A stretch of 53,311 nucleotides of DNA from Actinomycetota bacterium (GTDB lineage Bacteria > Actinomycetota > Coriobacteriia > Anaerosomatales > UBA912): assembly GCA_023488435.1 (NCBI GenBank), contig JAMDCK010000029.1, forward strand, positions 1 to 53,311. Direction: 5' to 3'. The notes under the pieces are model-generated. The model was not told where the DNA came from. It made no database searches and was given only the letters and a program-made list of their open reading frames with translations. Of this stretch, positions 43,989 through 52,914 are shown in pieces. Each line of letters opens with the position of its first letter. The stretch's first letter is position 1. The position numbers and the translations under genes are program-made.

Positions 43989-46009
43989 GGATCGGCGTCG
44001 TGCCCAGGCTCGATCGCGCCATCGGCGGTGCGTACCAGTACTCGGTCACGATGCTCGAGGTGCTCGCAGGTCTCGGTACGTCCGACGAGTTCGTGCTCTT
44101 CACCTTCGGCGGCGAGAGTTTGCCGGAAGGGCTGGCGTGGCCGGGTGAGGTCGTGCCCCTTCGGCGCGGAGCGAATCCGTTGGCGGCAGTCGGCGTGCGC
44201 CTTGCCGACGTGCTTCGCGACCACAGCAAGCCCGACCCAGCATGGCAGCGATTCTTCGCGCGGCACGGCATCGACCTGCTGCTCTTCACGACCGAAAGCG
44301 ACCTTGCGCTTGGCGTCGGCGTGCCCTACGTCGTGGCGATCCACGACATCCAGCACCGGCTGCACCCCGAGTTCCCCGAGGTCTCGGCCGACGGCGAGTG
44401 GGAGCGCCGTGAGCGCCTCATCAGCAGACTGATCGCCGAGGCGAGCGTCGTCCTCGTCGACTCCGAGGTCGGGCGCAGCGACGTGCTTGCGCACTACGCC
44501 TCTACCGGCATCGACTCCGCTGCCGTCCGGCCGCTACCGTTCCTGCCCGCGACCGGCGTGGCCGCAGCGTGCCCATCGGACGCCGAGATCGAGGCGGTTC
44601 TCGGCAGGTACGGGCTCGAGGCCGGATATCTCTTCTGCCCGGCGCAGTTCTGGCCGCACAAGAACCACGTGCGCATGGTCGAGGCGATCGCGATGCTCGC
44701 CGCCGAAGGGCATCGAGTCCCGCTGGTGCTCGCAGGCACCCACAGCGGGCCGATCCGCGAGCGCACCTTCGCCGAGGCCATGTCGGCTGCCGAGAAGTCC
44801 GGGGTCGCCGATCTCGTGAGCTACCTGGGATACGTGCCCGACGCCGACATGCCCGCGCTCTACTCGGGTGCACGCGCTCTGCTCTTCCCGACGTTCTTCG
44901 GCCCGACGAACATCCCCGTGCTCGAAGCGTGGGGTTTCTCGTGTCCAGTTATCACATCGGACATCAGCGGGATCCGCGAGCAGGTCGGAGACGCGGCCTT
45001 GCTGGTGGACCCGACGTCGACTGCGAGCATCGCTTCGGCGGTGCGCAGGCTGCTCGCCGAACCCGGCCTCGCGCCGGAGCTCGCCCAGCGCGGCCTCGCG
45101 CGCCTGGCCGCCTACACGCGCGAGGACTTCGAGCGGCTACTCGCCGAGGCACTCGACCACGCTCGGCGGGGGGTGGGCGAGAGGGATCCAACCCGCGAGG
45201 ACACACCCGCGCCCTTCGGCAGCTACGCGACCTTCTACGACGCGCTTTACGCCGACAAGGACTACGAGGCCGAGTGCGCATTCATCGAGTCGCTCTTCGA
45301 GCGCGAGGGCATCTCGCCCGGAGAAGCCGTGCTCGACTTGGGTTGCGGCACCGGCGGCCACGCACTCGCGCTGGCGCGGCGCGGCTACCGGGTCACTGGG
45401 GTGGACCGCTCGGCAGAGATGATCGAGCGGGCGCGGGCGAAGGCCGACAAGGCCGCCGAAGCCATCCCTGGCACCACGCGCTTCGTAGTTTCTGACCTTC
45501 GCACTTTCGCTCTGCAGCAACGCTTCTCAGCCGCGATATCGATGTTCGCGGTCGTCTCATACATGACCGCCGAATCGGACCTTCTCGCGATGCTCCAAGC
45601 CACAAGGACGCACCTGGACCCCGGCGGACTCCTCATCTTCGACTGCTGGCACGGCCCCGGCGTTCTCGCGATCGGACCCGACGTCACCACGAAGCACACC
45701 ACGACCCCCGATGGAGGATCGATCGAGCGCACCGCGCGCCCGACGCTTGATGAAGCCGAACACACGGTCCGCGTCGACTACGAGCTCGCATACCGCCCGC
45801 CCGGCGGCACCTCGCCGCGGGTACTCGAAGAGTCGCATCTCGTGAGATACTGGTTCGCCGAGGAGATCGAGCGACATCTGCGCACCAGCGGGTTCGAACT
45901 GGCCGCGATCGGCCCCTTCGGCGATTTGAGTAGGCAGCCCGATGAGGGCGACTGGAACATCTCGGTGGTCGCGCGTGCGATCGCATCGGAACAGGAGGCC
46001 GGATCGTGA
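43985..46009 (+). CDS. Fusion of a family 4 glycosyltransferase and a SAM methyltransferase
   Basis: The 674-residue protein has a GT-B glycosyltransferase over about 1-390. It includes YLFCPAQFWPHKNHVRMVEAIAML, ALLFPTFFGPTNIPVLEAWGFSCPVITSD and EQVGDAALLVDP. A class I methyltransferase over about 405-674 carries SYATFYDALYADKDYEAE, VLDLGCGTGGHALALARRGYRVTGVDRS and LLIFDCWHG. The join may couple sugar transfer with methylation of the same chain, for instance capping the repeat unit. ATG overlaps the preceding stop (ATGA). Confidence 0.87.
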   Translation: MRIGVVPRLDRAIGGAYQYSVTMLEVLAGLGTSDEFVLFTFGGESLPEGLAWPGEVVPLRRGANPLAAVGVRLADVLRDHSKPDPAWQRFFARHGIDLLLFTTESDLALGVGVPYVVAIHDIQHRLHPEFPEVSADGEWERRERLISRLIAEASVVLVDSEVGRSDVLAHYASTGIDSAAVRPLPFLPATGVAAACPSDAEIEAVLGRYGLEAGYLFCPAQFWPHKNHVRMVEAIAMLAAEGHRVPLVLAGTHSGPIRERTFAEAMSAAEKSGVADLVSYLGYVPDADMPALYSGARALLFPTFFGPTNIPVLEAWGFSCPVITSDISGIREQVGDAALLVDPTSTASIASAVRRLLAEPGLAPELAQRGLARLAAYTREDFERLLAEALDHARRGVGERDPTREDTPAPFGSYATFYDALYADKDYEAECAFIESLFEREGISPGEAVLDLGCGTGGHALALARRGYRVTGVDRSAEMIERARAKADKAAEAIPGTTRFVVSDLRTFALQQRFSAAISMFAVVSYMTAESDLLAMLQATRTHLDPGGLLIFDCWHGPGVLAIGPDVTTKHTTTPDGGSIERTARPTLDEAEHTVRVDYELAYRPPGGTSPRVLEESHLVRYWFAEEIERHLRTSGFELAAIGPFGDLSRQPDEGDWNISVVARAIASEQEAGS

Positions 46010-46851
46010 ACCTTCGCAGGATCGCACTGAAACTGGCCCCGCCGATCGCTGTCGAGGCTTTCCTCAAGTTGACAGGCCGCGCCGCCCCTAAGCCCAGCCG
46101 CTACCAGGCGCTGGGAACGCAGTGGCCGCTTCCGTCCGGTGCGAATCCCGGGTGGGACGACGCCGCGATCGCCAGGTCGCAGGCCGCCCGCTGGCAGGGC
46201 TGGTGTGATGCGTGCGCGAGCCCCGCGGCGCTGGATGTCCCGCACGAGGCCGCCGAACCCGAGCCCCGCAACCTCGCGTTTCACAACATCCACATGAGCT
46301 TCGGGTACGTGCTCGCCCTCTCCGCGCAAGGTCGCGATCGTGTCTCCCTGCTCGATTGGGGCGGGGGGTTGGGCCACTACTCGGTGCTTGCGGCCTCCCT
46401 TATTCCGCAGCTACACATGGACTATCACTGCAAGGATCTGCCTGCATTCTGCGAGCAGGGATCGCGGCTTGTGTCCGAAGGCACCTTCCACACCGACGAC
46501 TCGTGCCTGAATAGCCGCTACGATCTCGTAGTAGCCAGCGGATCGCTGCAGTGCTCCGACGATTGGCGCGCGGTGCTCGCTGCGCTTGCCCGCGCCACGG
46601 GCGGCTACCTCTACATCGCGCGGCTCCCGGTCGTGCTGGGTGGCCCCTCGGTGGTGGTGCGCCAGTACGCCGGTTCGCTCGGCTTCAACGACGAGCTTCT
46701 CGGCTGGTTCTTCAACCGCGACGAACTGGTGGCCGAGGCCCGCTCACACAGCATGGAACTCGTGCGCGAGTTCTTCCTCGACTTCGGGCCTGAGCTTGAA
46801 GGCTCTGCCGAGAAGACGGACATCCGAGCGTTCCTCTTCCGCCCGGCTTAG
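46006..46851 (+). CDS. Putative methyltransferase of the TIGR04325 type
   Basis: The 281-residue product has a SAM-site-like LLDWGGGLGHYSVLAASLIP (about 112-131) and VASGSLQCSDDW (about 174-185). These match my memory of the TIGR04325/LIC12133 putative methyltransferases found in polysaccharide loci. No membrane helix is certain. GTG start overlapping the preceding stop by 4 bases. It ends the plus-strand run and converges by 4 bases with the flippase gene. The substrate is unknown. Confidence 0.75.
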   Translation: MNLRRIALKLAPPIAVEAFLKLTGRAAPKPSRYQALGTQWPLPSGANPGWDDAAIARSQAARWQGWCDACASPAALDVPHEAAEPEPRNLAFHNIHMSFGYVLALSAQGRDRVSLLDWGGGLGHYSVLAASLIPQLHMDYHCKDLPAFCEQGSRLVSEGTFHTDDSCLNSRYDLVVASGSLQCSDDWRAVLAALARATGGYLYIARLPVVLGGPSVVVRQYAGSLGFNDELLGWFFNRDELVAEARSHSMELVREFFLDFGPELEGSAEKTDIRAFLFRPA

Positions 46852-48218
46852 CCCTCGGTCGGCTGCTCGCGGCCCTTTCGACTGATGAGCCCGCGAACCG
46901 CCGAGTAGGCGTATCGCACATCCTCGCCGTTCATCAACAGGAGGCCGGAGAGAGGTATCCCGGTGCGCTGCATGAACACACCGATGATGTAGAAACCGCT
47001 CACCGCGTACGAGATGGCGGTCGCAATCGCCGCACCTAGGATGCCCAGCGGCGGAATCATGGCGATGTTGAGCACCAGATTGAGGATCAGCGTGAAGATG
47101 CTCAGCTTGGGGAAGAGTACGCCGTGGGCGGATAGGTATGCGGCCGGCTGACTTGCAACACCCCAAAGGGTGATCGACGGAATCAAGATCGCGATGACGA
47201 TCGAAGCCGGGGCGAACTGTTCGCCGAAGACGAGTACAACCAGTGGCTCAGCGACAACGACCAGCACGATGGACATCACTGCCAGAATCGCGACGAGCAG
47301 CCGAGTGATGCGGGCGCTGATCTCAGCCCCGGTGGGGGCGTCTTCTTGCAAGGTGCGTGCGGTCAGTGCGGCCGCAATCGCTGCAGGTGCGTAGAAGGCG
47401 AGCTCGGCGAAGGACACGCCGATCGAGTAGATCCCGACGGCTGCGGGCGAGGCCAAAACTCCAAGGAACAGCAGGTCCTGTCGCATCTCAAGGAAGCCGG
47501 CGACTGTTTGGACATGCTGTCGACCCGCATACGACAACTGTTCCCGCATTCGACTCAGCGATGGACACGTAAGCGACATCACGCCGGTGGCCACCAGACT
47601 GATGATCACGCCGGTGACTGCGCTAATGAGGGTTGCGACAGTCAATGAGTGGAGGTCGAACCTGTCGAGGAAGAGCAAGATGAGCGCGTACACGGCAAAC
47701 AGAACAGAGGCCAAGATGATGGCCACCGCTTGACCGGTGATCCGGCCCTGTCCGGTAAGCACGCCCGAAACCAGGCTAGTGACAACGATGAGTGGCAATG
47801 TGGCTGATGCCAGAAGGATTGTCGTCAACTCGACCCCTGCCAAAGCCGGCATGAATTCGCGCATGATCACTGCGATGACGGGGATTCCCACGATCGAGAC
47901 ACCGGCAGTGAGCGCCAGCGAGTCGGCCACCGCATCCCGAGGCGACCGACCGTGTCTGCCCACGAAATACGCGTTGGCGCCCTCGAAGCCGAAGCTCAGG
48001 ATCAGCGCAGCGATCAGAGGGATAGTCTGCAACAGTGTGAGCTGACCTTTTACATCTGGTCCTAGTAGGTGTGCCACCAGAAGAGTGATCAGTAGGCTCG
48101 CAGCCATCGCGATCAGCGTCGCCAGACCCATCGTGAAGGAGCCACGCAAGACGCTCGTGCGGTTCTCGGAGGGCTCCTCGGCGTTGGGCGTGGGCGATTC
48201 TTGTTCGTCTGCGTTCAA
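46848..48218 (-). CDS. Polysaccharide flippase (Wzx/MATE-like)
   Basis: The 456-residue product has about 12 or more membrane helices starting at residue 30 (SFTMGLATLIAMAASLLITLLVAHLLGPDVKGQLTLL), the typical start of oligosaccharide-lipid flippases. A short acidic cytoplasmic N-terminus (MNADEQESPTPNAEEPSEN) precedes it. Together with the Wzy-like protein at 34154 this suggests a Wzx/Wzy-dependent polysaccharide. It is on the minus strand, unlike the rest of the block before it, and diverges from leuD. Confidence 0.87.
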   Translation of the reverse strand: MNADEQESPTPNAEEPSENRTSVLRGSFTMGLATLIAMAASLLITLLVAHLLGPDVKGQLTLLQTIPLIAALILSFGFEGANAYFVGRHGRSPRDAVADSLALTAGVSIVGIPVIAVIMREFMPALAGVELTTILLASATLPLIVVTSLVSGVLTGQGRITGQAVAIILASVLFAVYALILLFLDRFDLHSLTVATLISAVTGVIISLVATGVMSLTCPSLSRMREQLSYAGRQHVQTVAGFLEMRQDLLFLGVLASPAAVGIYSIGVSFAELAFYAPAAIAAALTARTLQEDAPTGAEISARITRLLVAILAVMSIVLVVVAEPLVVLVFGEQFAPASIVIAILIPSITLWGVASQPAAYLSAHGVLFPKLSIFTLILNLVLNIAMIPPLGILGAAIATAISYAVSGFYIIGVFMQRTGIPLSGLLLMNGEDVRYAYSAVRGLISRKGREQPTEG

Positions 48219-48324
48219 GGCGCTTCCTTCATGGCCGAAGCTTGGGATGCTCCCTGCCGTCGTTGTCAGTAGCGGGCCGATGCTGCCGCTAGTGATGTAT
48301 CATATCCGTCTTTGGCGCGTTACA

Positions 48325-48333
48325 TGTTAGAAT
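48325..48333 (+). promoter_or_regulatory. Extended -10 promoter for the detached leuD
   Basis: TGTTAGAAT is an extended -10 element about 32 bases before the leuD ATG, inside the 146-base spacer between the flippase and leuD. No good -35 is seen at the usual distance. It suggests that leuD is transcribed separately from leuA-leuC. Confidence 0.4.
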
Positions 48334-48364
48334 CCCTCACACGAACCGCGGAAAGAGGAGCCCG

Positions 48365-48868
48365 ATGAAATTCCAAGGCGCAGCCCACAAATACGGCCGA
48401 GACATCGACACCGACGTGATCATTCCGGCACGTTACCTGAACACCAGCATCCCCGAGGAGCTGGCCAAGCACTGCATGGAGGATCTCGATCCCGAGTTCG
48501 TCAACAAGGTGCAACCGGGTGACATCCTCGTCGCCGAGGAGAACTTCGGCTGTGGCTCCAGCAGGGAGCATGCGCCGATCTCAATCAAGGCCGCCGGAGT
48601 CAGCGTCGTGATCGCCAAGTCGTACGCCCGCATCTTCTATCGCAACGCCATCAACACCGGCCTTCCCATCATGGAATCTGCCGAGGCGGTCGCAGGCATC
48701 TCCACCGGCGACAGGGTCGAGGTAGATGCCGATACTGGACTGATCATGAACCTCACCACAGGTGCGACCTATCAGGCACAGCCGTTCCCGCCGTTCATCA
48801 AGGAAATCATCGAGAAGGGCGGCTTGATCGAGATGGTGAAGGACAAGCTCGCAGCCCAGTCCTCGTAG
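48365..48868 (+). CDS. leuD: 3-isopropylmalate dehydratase small subunit (classical type)
   Basis: The 167-residue subunit has GRDIDTDVIIPARYLNTS (the classical isopropylmalate loop YLNTS at about 24-28), GCGSSREHAPI and ARIFYRNAINTGLP. ATG with AGAGGAG upstream. It is the expected partner of the LeuC at 26368, yet 20.7 kb of cytochrome and polysaccharide genes lie between them. The minus-strand gene that follows ends 2 bases after its stop. Confidence 0.93.
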   Translation: MKFQGAAHKYGRDIDTDVIIPARYLNTSIPEELAKHCMEDLDPEFVNKVQPGDILVAEENFGCGSSREHAPISIKAAGVSVVIAKSYARIFYRNAINTGLPIMESAEAVAGISTGDRVEVDADTGLIMNLTTGATYQAQPFPPFIKEIIEKGGLIEMVKDKLAAQSS

Positions 48869-48870
48869 CG

Positions 48871-49665
48871 CTATCGGTCTGCGCGGATCGATCCGCGCGC
48901 TGCGATCAGTTGAGGCATAACGCTGGCTGGCACGTTCGCAGCGATGGCGGCCTCCAGGATGCGGCTTGTGACCTCGGCAGGTGCGGAAGGCATCGCGATG
49001 ACGATCTCTTGTACGCCGTGCTCTGGCACCACGGATCCCAGGTCTCGGATGGCGCCGAGTACGGGCACACCGTCTATGGTGCGCCCCAGTAGCGCAGGGT
49101 CGTCGTCGAGGAAGCCGATGACCTTCATCTCGAGGTCGGGATGTGCCTTTATCTCCCTGAGGAGCAGCGGACCTGCGCTCCCGGCACCCACGATGAGCGT
49201 GCGCTGCCTCTCCCCACTTCGGCTTGCATGCAGATGGAGAACGGCCCTCACCGCAAGTCGCGTTCCGGCAGCTCCTATCAGGACCAGTATCGCCTGGATG
49301 AACAGTACGCCCATGGGAACCGGACGCATGTCCTGCTCGATAGGCATAAACATGTTGAGTATCACAAGCAACGCAAAGCCGATTCCGGTAGCGGCGAGCA
49401 GGCGCAACAGCGAATCGATCCCGATGTAGCGAAGGATGACCTTGTAGAGCCCGAAAACTCCAAACATCGTGAGGTAGACGAGCACTCCCGCGATTGCGAG
49501 AATCGGCATCCATTCGGCGAAGAATTCGGGGACGACCCCCTCGAATCTCGCGTAGTAGGCGAGGACGGTCATCAGGACGACCATCGCTGCGTCGAACGAA
49601 AGCAGTATCCAGTTCGACACGCCGGTGGCTTTAGAAACCGTTCTTCCCAGGTCAGACACTCTCAC
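48871..49665 (-). CDS. Membrane half of a FlaA1/PglF-type nucleotide-sugar dehydratase (catalytic domain missing)
   Basis: The 264-residue product has four membrane helices (about 20-115) and a CoA_binding_3/Rossmann-like domain (TLIVGAGSAGPLLLREIKAHP, then GVPVLGAIRDL). This is the N-terminal half of the roughly 600-residue membrane 4,6-dehydratases, or of initiating sugar transferases. The C-terminal SDR catalytic domain is absent. The stop lies two bases from the end of leuD, so the gene may have been cut when this block joined leuD. It overlaps the gene at 49652 by 14 bases. It could still act as a regulatory or scaffold protein. Confidence 0.75.
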   Translation of the reverse strand: MRVSDLGRTVSKATGVSNWILLSFDAAMVVLMTVLAYYARFEGVVPEFFAEWMPILAIAGVLVYLTMFGVFGLYKVILRYIGIDSLLRLLAATGIGFALLVILNMFMPIEQDMRPVPMGVLFIQAILVLIGAAGTRLAVRAVLHLHASRSGERQRTLIVGAGSAGPLLLREIKAHPDLEMKVIGFLDDDPALLGRTIDGVPVLGAIRDLGSVVPEHGVQEIVIAMPSAPAEVTSRILEAAIAANVPASVMPQLIAARGSIRADR

Positions 49666-50800
49666 TCGCAGCCTCCTCGTAGAGCCTTTGGTAAGAGGCT
49701 AGCACATCAGGAAACGCATAGGTCTGCTCGACTCGGGTCCGGGCGGTAATGCCTCGACTTGCTGTAGCCAAGGGATCGCTAGCAGCGCTATCGATCGCCG
49801 AAGCCAGCGCCTGCACATCGTGCTTGTCGACGATCCACCCAGTGTCGCACACGACATCGGTGATACCGCGCGTCCGCGTTCCGATGACCGGCACCTGCAT
49901 CGACATCGCCTCCATCACCGAGCGGGGAAGGCCCTCGCGTGCGGACACGAGCGTGAGGGCGTTGCTCGCTGCGAGAAGCGCCGGGATGTCATCGCGAAAA
50001 CCTGCCCACCGCAATCTGTCGCTCACTCCGAGCTCGTCCGCCTTCCGCCGAAGGTGCGACTCCCGCTCCCCGGATCCGGCAAGAACGACCACCACGTCGG
50101 GGTTGGAGAGTTGCGCCAGCGCCGCAAACAGGTGCTCGTGTCGTTTGACCGCCGAGAACTCCGCTACCATCGCGATCACGAAGGCATCTTCGGCGATGTC
50201 GAGCTGTGTGCGGATGCGTGCGGCTGCCTCGGGGGCGACCCGCTCTCGCGAGTACGCGTCGGTGTCGACTCCGATCCCGGGGATGTGCCTCACTCTTTCG
50301 GTGCGGATACCGGGAAATCCCAAGGCGGCGTCGTGATCCTCGGCGTTTATGGTCACTAGGTAGTCGGTCCAAGGAGCTGCCATCTGTTCCAGTGTGCGGA
50401 AGATGAGGTGCCCGAGCGGCGGCTGGCCCTCGTAGAAGTGGAAGCCGTGAGCGGTGTAGATGACCTTCGGGCGATCAGCTTGCCCCATCGACCGCAGGGC
50501 CATCCGGGTCACGAAGGCAGCGATCGGTGTGTGGACGTGCACGATGTCGTAGCCGCCCTCGACCACGACGCGTCGGACCCGCGTCCACGTGTCGAAATGA
50601 TCGGCAATGGCGAAGATCCTCCTGCTCCAGGTGATGTCGTAGAGCGTGTCGAACGAGCCGTGGATTCCGGGATACCGCGTCGCGCCGTTCGTGAGACAAT
50701 CGACCCGCCAGCCGTTCTGGCGAAAGTGGGTGGCGAAGGGGGCCAAGAAGATCTCAAGCGTGATCGGCACTGTCGTCACGAAGAGGGCGGATCGGGTCAT
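49652..50800 (-). CDS. Glycosyltransferase family 4 (EpsD/CapM-like)
   Basis: The 382-residue GT-B enzyme starts TRSALFVTTVPITLEIFLAPF. It has YDIVHVHTPIAAFVTRMALR, VIYTAHGFHFYEG and the acceptor/donor motif REGLPRSVMEAMSMQVPVIGTRTRGITDVV, as in EpsD/CapM transferases that act early in repeat-unit assembly. A longer open frame reaches 50998, but its extra 66 residues overlap the divergent gene and look unrelated, so I use ATG 50800. Confidence 0.87.
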   Translation of the reverse strand: MTRSALFVTTVPITLEIFLAPFATHFRQNGWRVDCLTNGATRYPGIHGSFDTLYDITWSRRIFAIADHFDTWTRVRRVVVEGGYDIVHVHTPIAAFVTRMALRSMGQADRPKVIYTAHGFHFYEGQPPLGHLIFRTLEQMAAPWTDYLVTINAEDHDAALGFPGIRTERVRHIPGIGVDTDAYSRERVAPEAAARIRTQLDIAEDAFVIAMVAEFSAVKRHEHLFAALAQLSNPDVVVVLAGSGERESHLRRKADELGVSDRLRWAGFRDDIPALLAASNALTLVSAREGLPRSVMEAMSMQVPVIGTRTRGITDVVCDTGWIVDKHDVQALASAIDSAASDPLATASRGITARTRVEQTYAFPDVLASYQRLYEEAASESV

Positions 50801-50933
50801 GTAGGCGAGTCCATCTCTGCGGGTGCGGATTCCTTCGAGAATGGTACAGTACGCAGCCCCTTGTGCCATACTCGATTCCGGAAATGACGGCCGACAGGGC
50901 ACCAAGATGCCCGAGCGAACCAGCGGAGGGTCG

Positions 50934-51722
50934 ATGGGCGTGTCGCAGGACCCGGCTTTCTCGGTGATCATCGCTAGCAGGAATGCGGCGCGGCACATCG
51001 GCGAAGCGCTCGATTCGCTGCTCGCTTATGGCGGGGCCCGTTGCGAGGTCATCGTGGCCGACGGGAACTCCAGCGATTCCACGACCGATGTGCTCGCCCA
51101 GTATGAGCCGCAGTTCGGCGGTCGGCTGCGGTGGATTTCCGAGCCCGACTGCGGCATCTACGACGCCATGAACAAGGGACTTGCGATGGCATCTGCCGAG
51201 TGGGTCGTCTTCCTCGGCGCTGACGATCGGCTCGCCGAGGGCGCATTTGCGGCTGTCGAGAAGCGTGCAGCGGACGCCGGAGGGGCCGACATCGTGTGCG
51301 GGGCGACGCACGTGTTTGGCCAGGGAGCCGACTTCGTCGAGTTGCCGCGGTCGTTCCGTGCCGCCTCCATCCCGAAGCGCGCCCCTGCGCGACACCAGTC
51401 GATCTACGTCCGCAGGCAGGCGCTGCTCGCGATCGGCGGGTTCGACACGCGGTGGCCGATAGCAGCTGACTACGACGCTTACCTGCGCCTTTGCGAGGTG
51501 GGCGCCGAAGAGGCGCTCTCCGTTGCGGTCCTCTCGGAGTTCCGTCTGGGCGGCGTTAGCTCCACGCTCAAGGTCCGAACCGCTGCCGAGTATCGCGACA
51601 TCCGCATCGCCCACGGCGCCACGCCGACAGTCGAGCACCTGGTGATGCTCAAGTCGCTGGCGGCGGTGTGGGTTTTCGCTGCCCTGAGGCGCGCCGGCCT
51701 CGCCCGAGGAGCGCGGCGATGA
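50934..51722 (+). CDS. Glycosyltransferase family 2 (WcaE-like)
   Basis: The 262-residue GT-A enzyme opens FSVIIASRNAARHIGEALDSLL. It has VADGNSSDSTTDVL, YDAMNKGLAMASAEWVVFLGADDRL (metal site) and RHQSIYVRRQALLAIGGFD, close to colanic-acid WcaE-type transferases. I chose ATG 50934 because GGAGGG lies at good spacing; an open frame extends up to 50823. It overlaps the next gene by 4 bases (ATGA). Confidence 0.87.
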   Translation: MGVSQDPAFSVIIASRNAARHIGEALDSLLAYGGARCEVIVADGNSSDSTTDVLAQYEPQFGGRLRWISEPDCGIYDAMNKGLAMASAEWVVFLGADDRLAEGAFAAVEKRAADAGGADIVCGATHVFGQGADFVELPRSFRAASIPKRAPARHQSIYVRRQALLAIGGFDTRWPIAADYDAYLRLCEVGAEEALSVAVLSEFRLGGVSSTLKVRTAAEYRDIRIAHGATPTVEHLVMLKSLAAVWVFAALRRAGLARGARR

Positions 51723-52858
51723 GCGGCCCGCATGCCCGCTCCCAGGACCGCCCGCCGCGCGTGCTCGTCGTCAACCTCGGCCGTTTCGGCGGAGTCACCG
51801 AGTACGGCTGGTCGATGGCCCGCGCACTTTCGCGCCGCTGCGACATCGCGGTCATGTACTCCTCGGCGGCGGAGAACCGCCACAAGTGGAGCGAGCTCGA
51901 TGTACCCCGGCTCGAAGTCGAGACGTTCTCCAGCGTGCCAGGGATGCTCGCGGCGATGCTCTCGCCCGCGCGCTTCACGCGGCTGCGCCGGTTCGCTCGT
52001 GCCTTCGACCCGGATGTCATCTACTATCCGGGAGGGCACGCCTTCAAGCCCGTGCTCGATGTCGTTCTGCCGCGCCGAGCCAAGATCGTACTCACCGTCC
52101 ACGATCCGCAGCTCCACCACGGCGAGGATTCCCTTTCCGACCGGCTGCTCACCGAAGTGAACCGCTTGCGGGTCGACGGGTATGTCCTGCTCAACGAGAT
52201 CCAGCGCGCCGAGTACATCGCTCGGCACGACCTCGATCCAGCGAGGGTCCTCACCATCCCGCTCGGCATCTTCGAGGACCTTGCGCTGCCCGGTCCGGCC
52301 CCTGAGCCTACCGCGCGCCAGGGGCTGCTGTTCGTGGGCCGAATCCGCCCGTACAAGGGCCTCGGGGTGCTGCTGGACGCCTATCGCACGGCCGCGATCG
52401 ACCCCGTCACCCCGCTCCTGATCGCTGGCCAGGGTCAGCTATCCGCCGAGGAGACCGCATCGCTCGAGCGCCTCCAGGCCGAAGGGCGACCCGTAAGCGT
52501 CATCAACCGCTGGCTCCAGCCCGACGAGATTCCTCCGCTCGTGGCGACCTCGCGCTTCGTGGTGCTGCCGTACACCTCGGCCACGCAATCCGGGGTCGTC
52601 CCGCTTGCCTCGGCGCTTGGTGTACCCGCGATCGCGGCAGCGGCGGGCGGCATCACCGAGCAGGTGATCGACGGCACCACCGGGCTGCTGTTTGCGCCGG
52701 GCGACTCCGAGGCACTCGCTTTGGTCCTCGGCCGCGCGCTCGCACTCGACGCCGAGGCGTACGCGGCGATGGCGGCGGCTTGCGAGCGTCACGCCAGGGA
52801 GCACTGGGATTGGGACCTGCTCTCGGGCAAGTTGCTGGAGTTCATTGAGGGTCTGTGA
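51719..52858 (+). CDS. Glycosyltransferase family 4
   Basis: The 379-residue GT-B enzyme has RVLVVNLGRFGGVTEYGWSMARAL at the start, and LTVHDPQLHHGED and LFVGRIRPYKGLGVLLDAYR in the middle. The C-terminal site is YTSATQSGVVPLASALGVPAIAAAAGGITEQV. ATG 51719 overlaps the previous stop. The two genes 50934-52858 form a small operon just before leuB. Confidence 0.88.
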   Translation: MSGPHARSQDRPPRVLVVNLGRFGGVTEYGWSMARALSRRCDIAVMYSSAAENRHKWSELDVPRLEVETFSSVPGMLAAMLSPARFTRLRRFARAFDPDVIYYPGGHAFKPVLDVVLPRRAKIVLTVHDPQLHHGEDSLSDRLLTEVNRLRVDGYVLLNEIQRAEYIARHDLDPARVLTIPLGIFEDLALPGPAPEPTARQGLLFVGRIRPYKGLGVLLDAYRTAAIDPVTPLLIAGQGQLSAEETASLERLQAEGRPVSVINRWLQPDEIPPLVATSRFVVLPYTSATQSGVVPLASALGVPAIAAAAGGITEQVIDGTTGLLFAPGDSEALALVLGRALALDAEAYAAMAAACERHAREHWDWDLLSGKLLEFIEGL

Positions 52859-52914
52859 TTCCCTCGCCCGTGCGGTAAACTATCGACTACACCAACAACG
52901 AGGAGGAGCCACCA

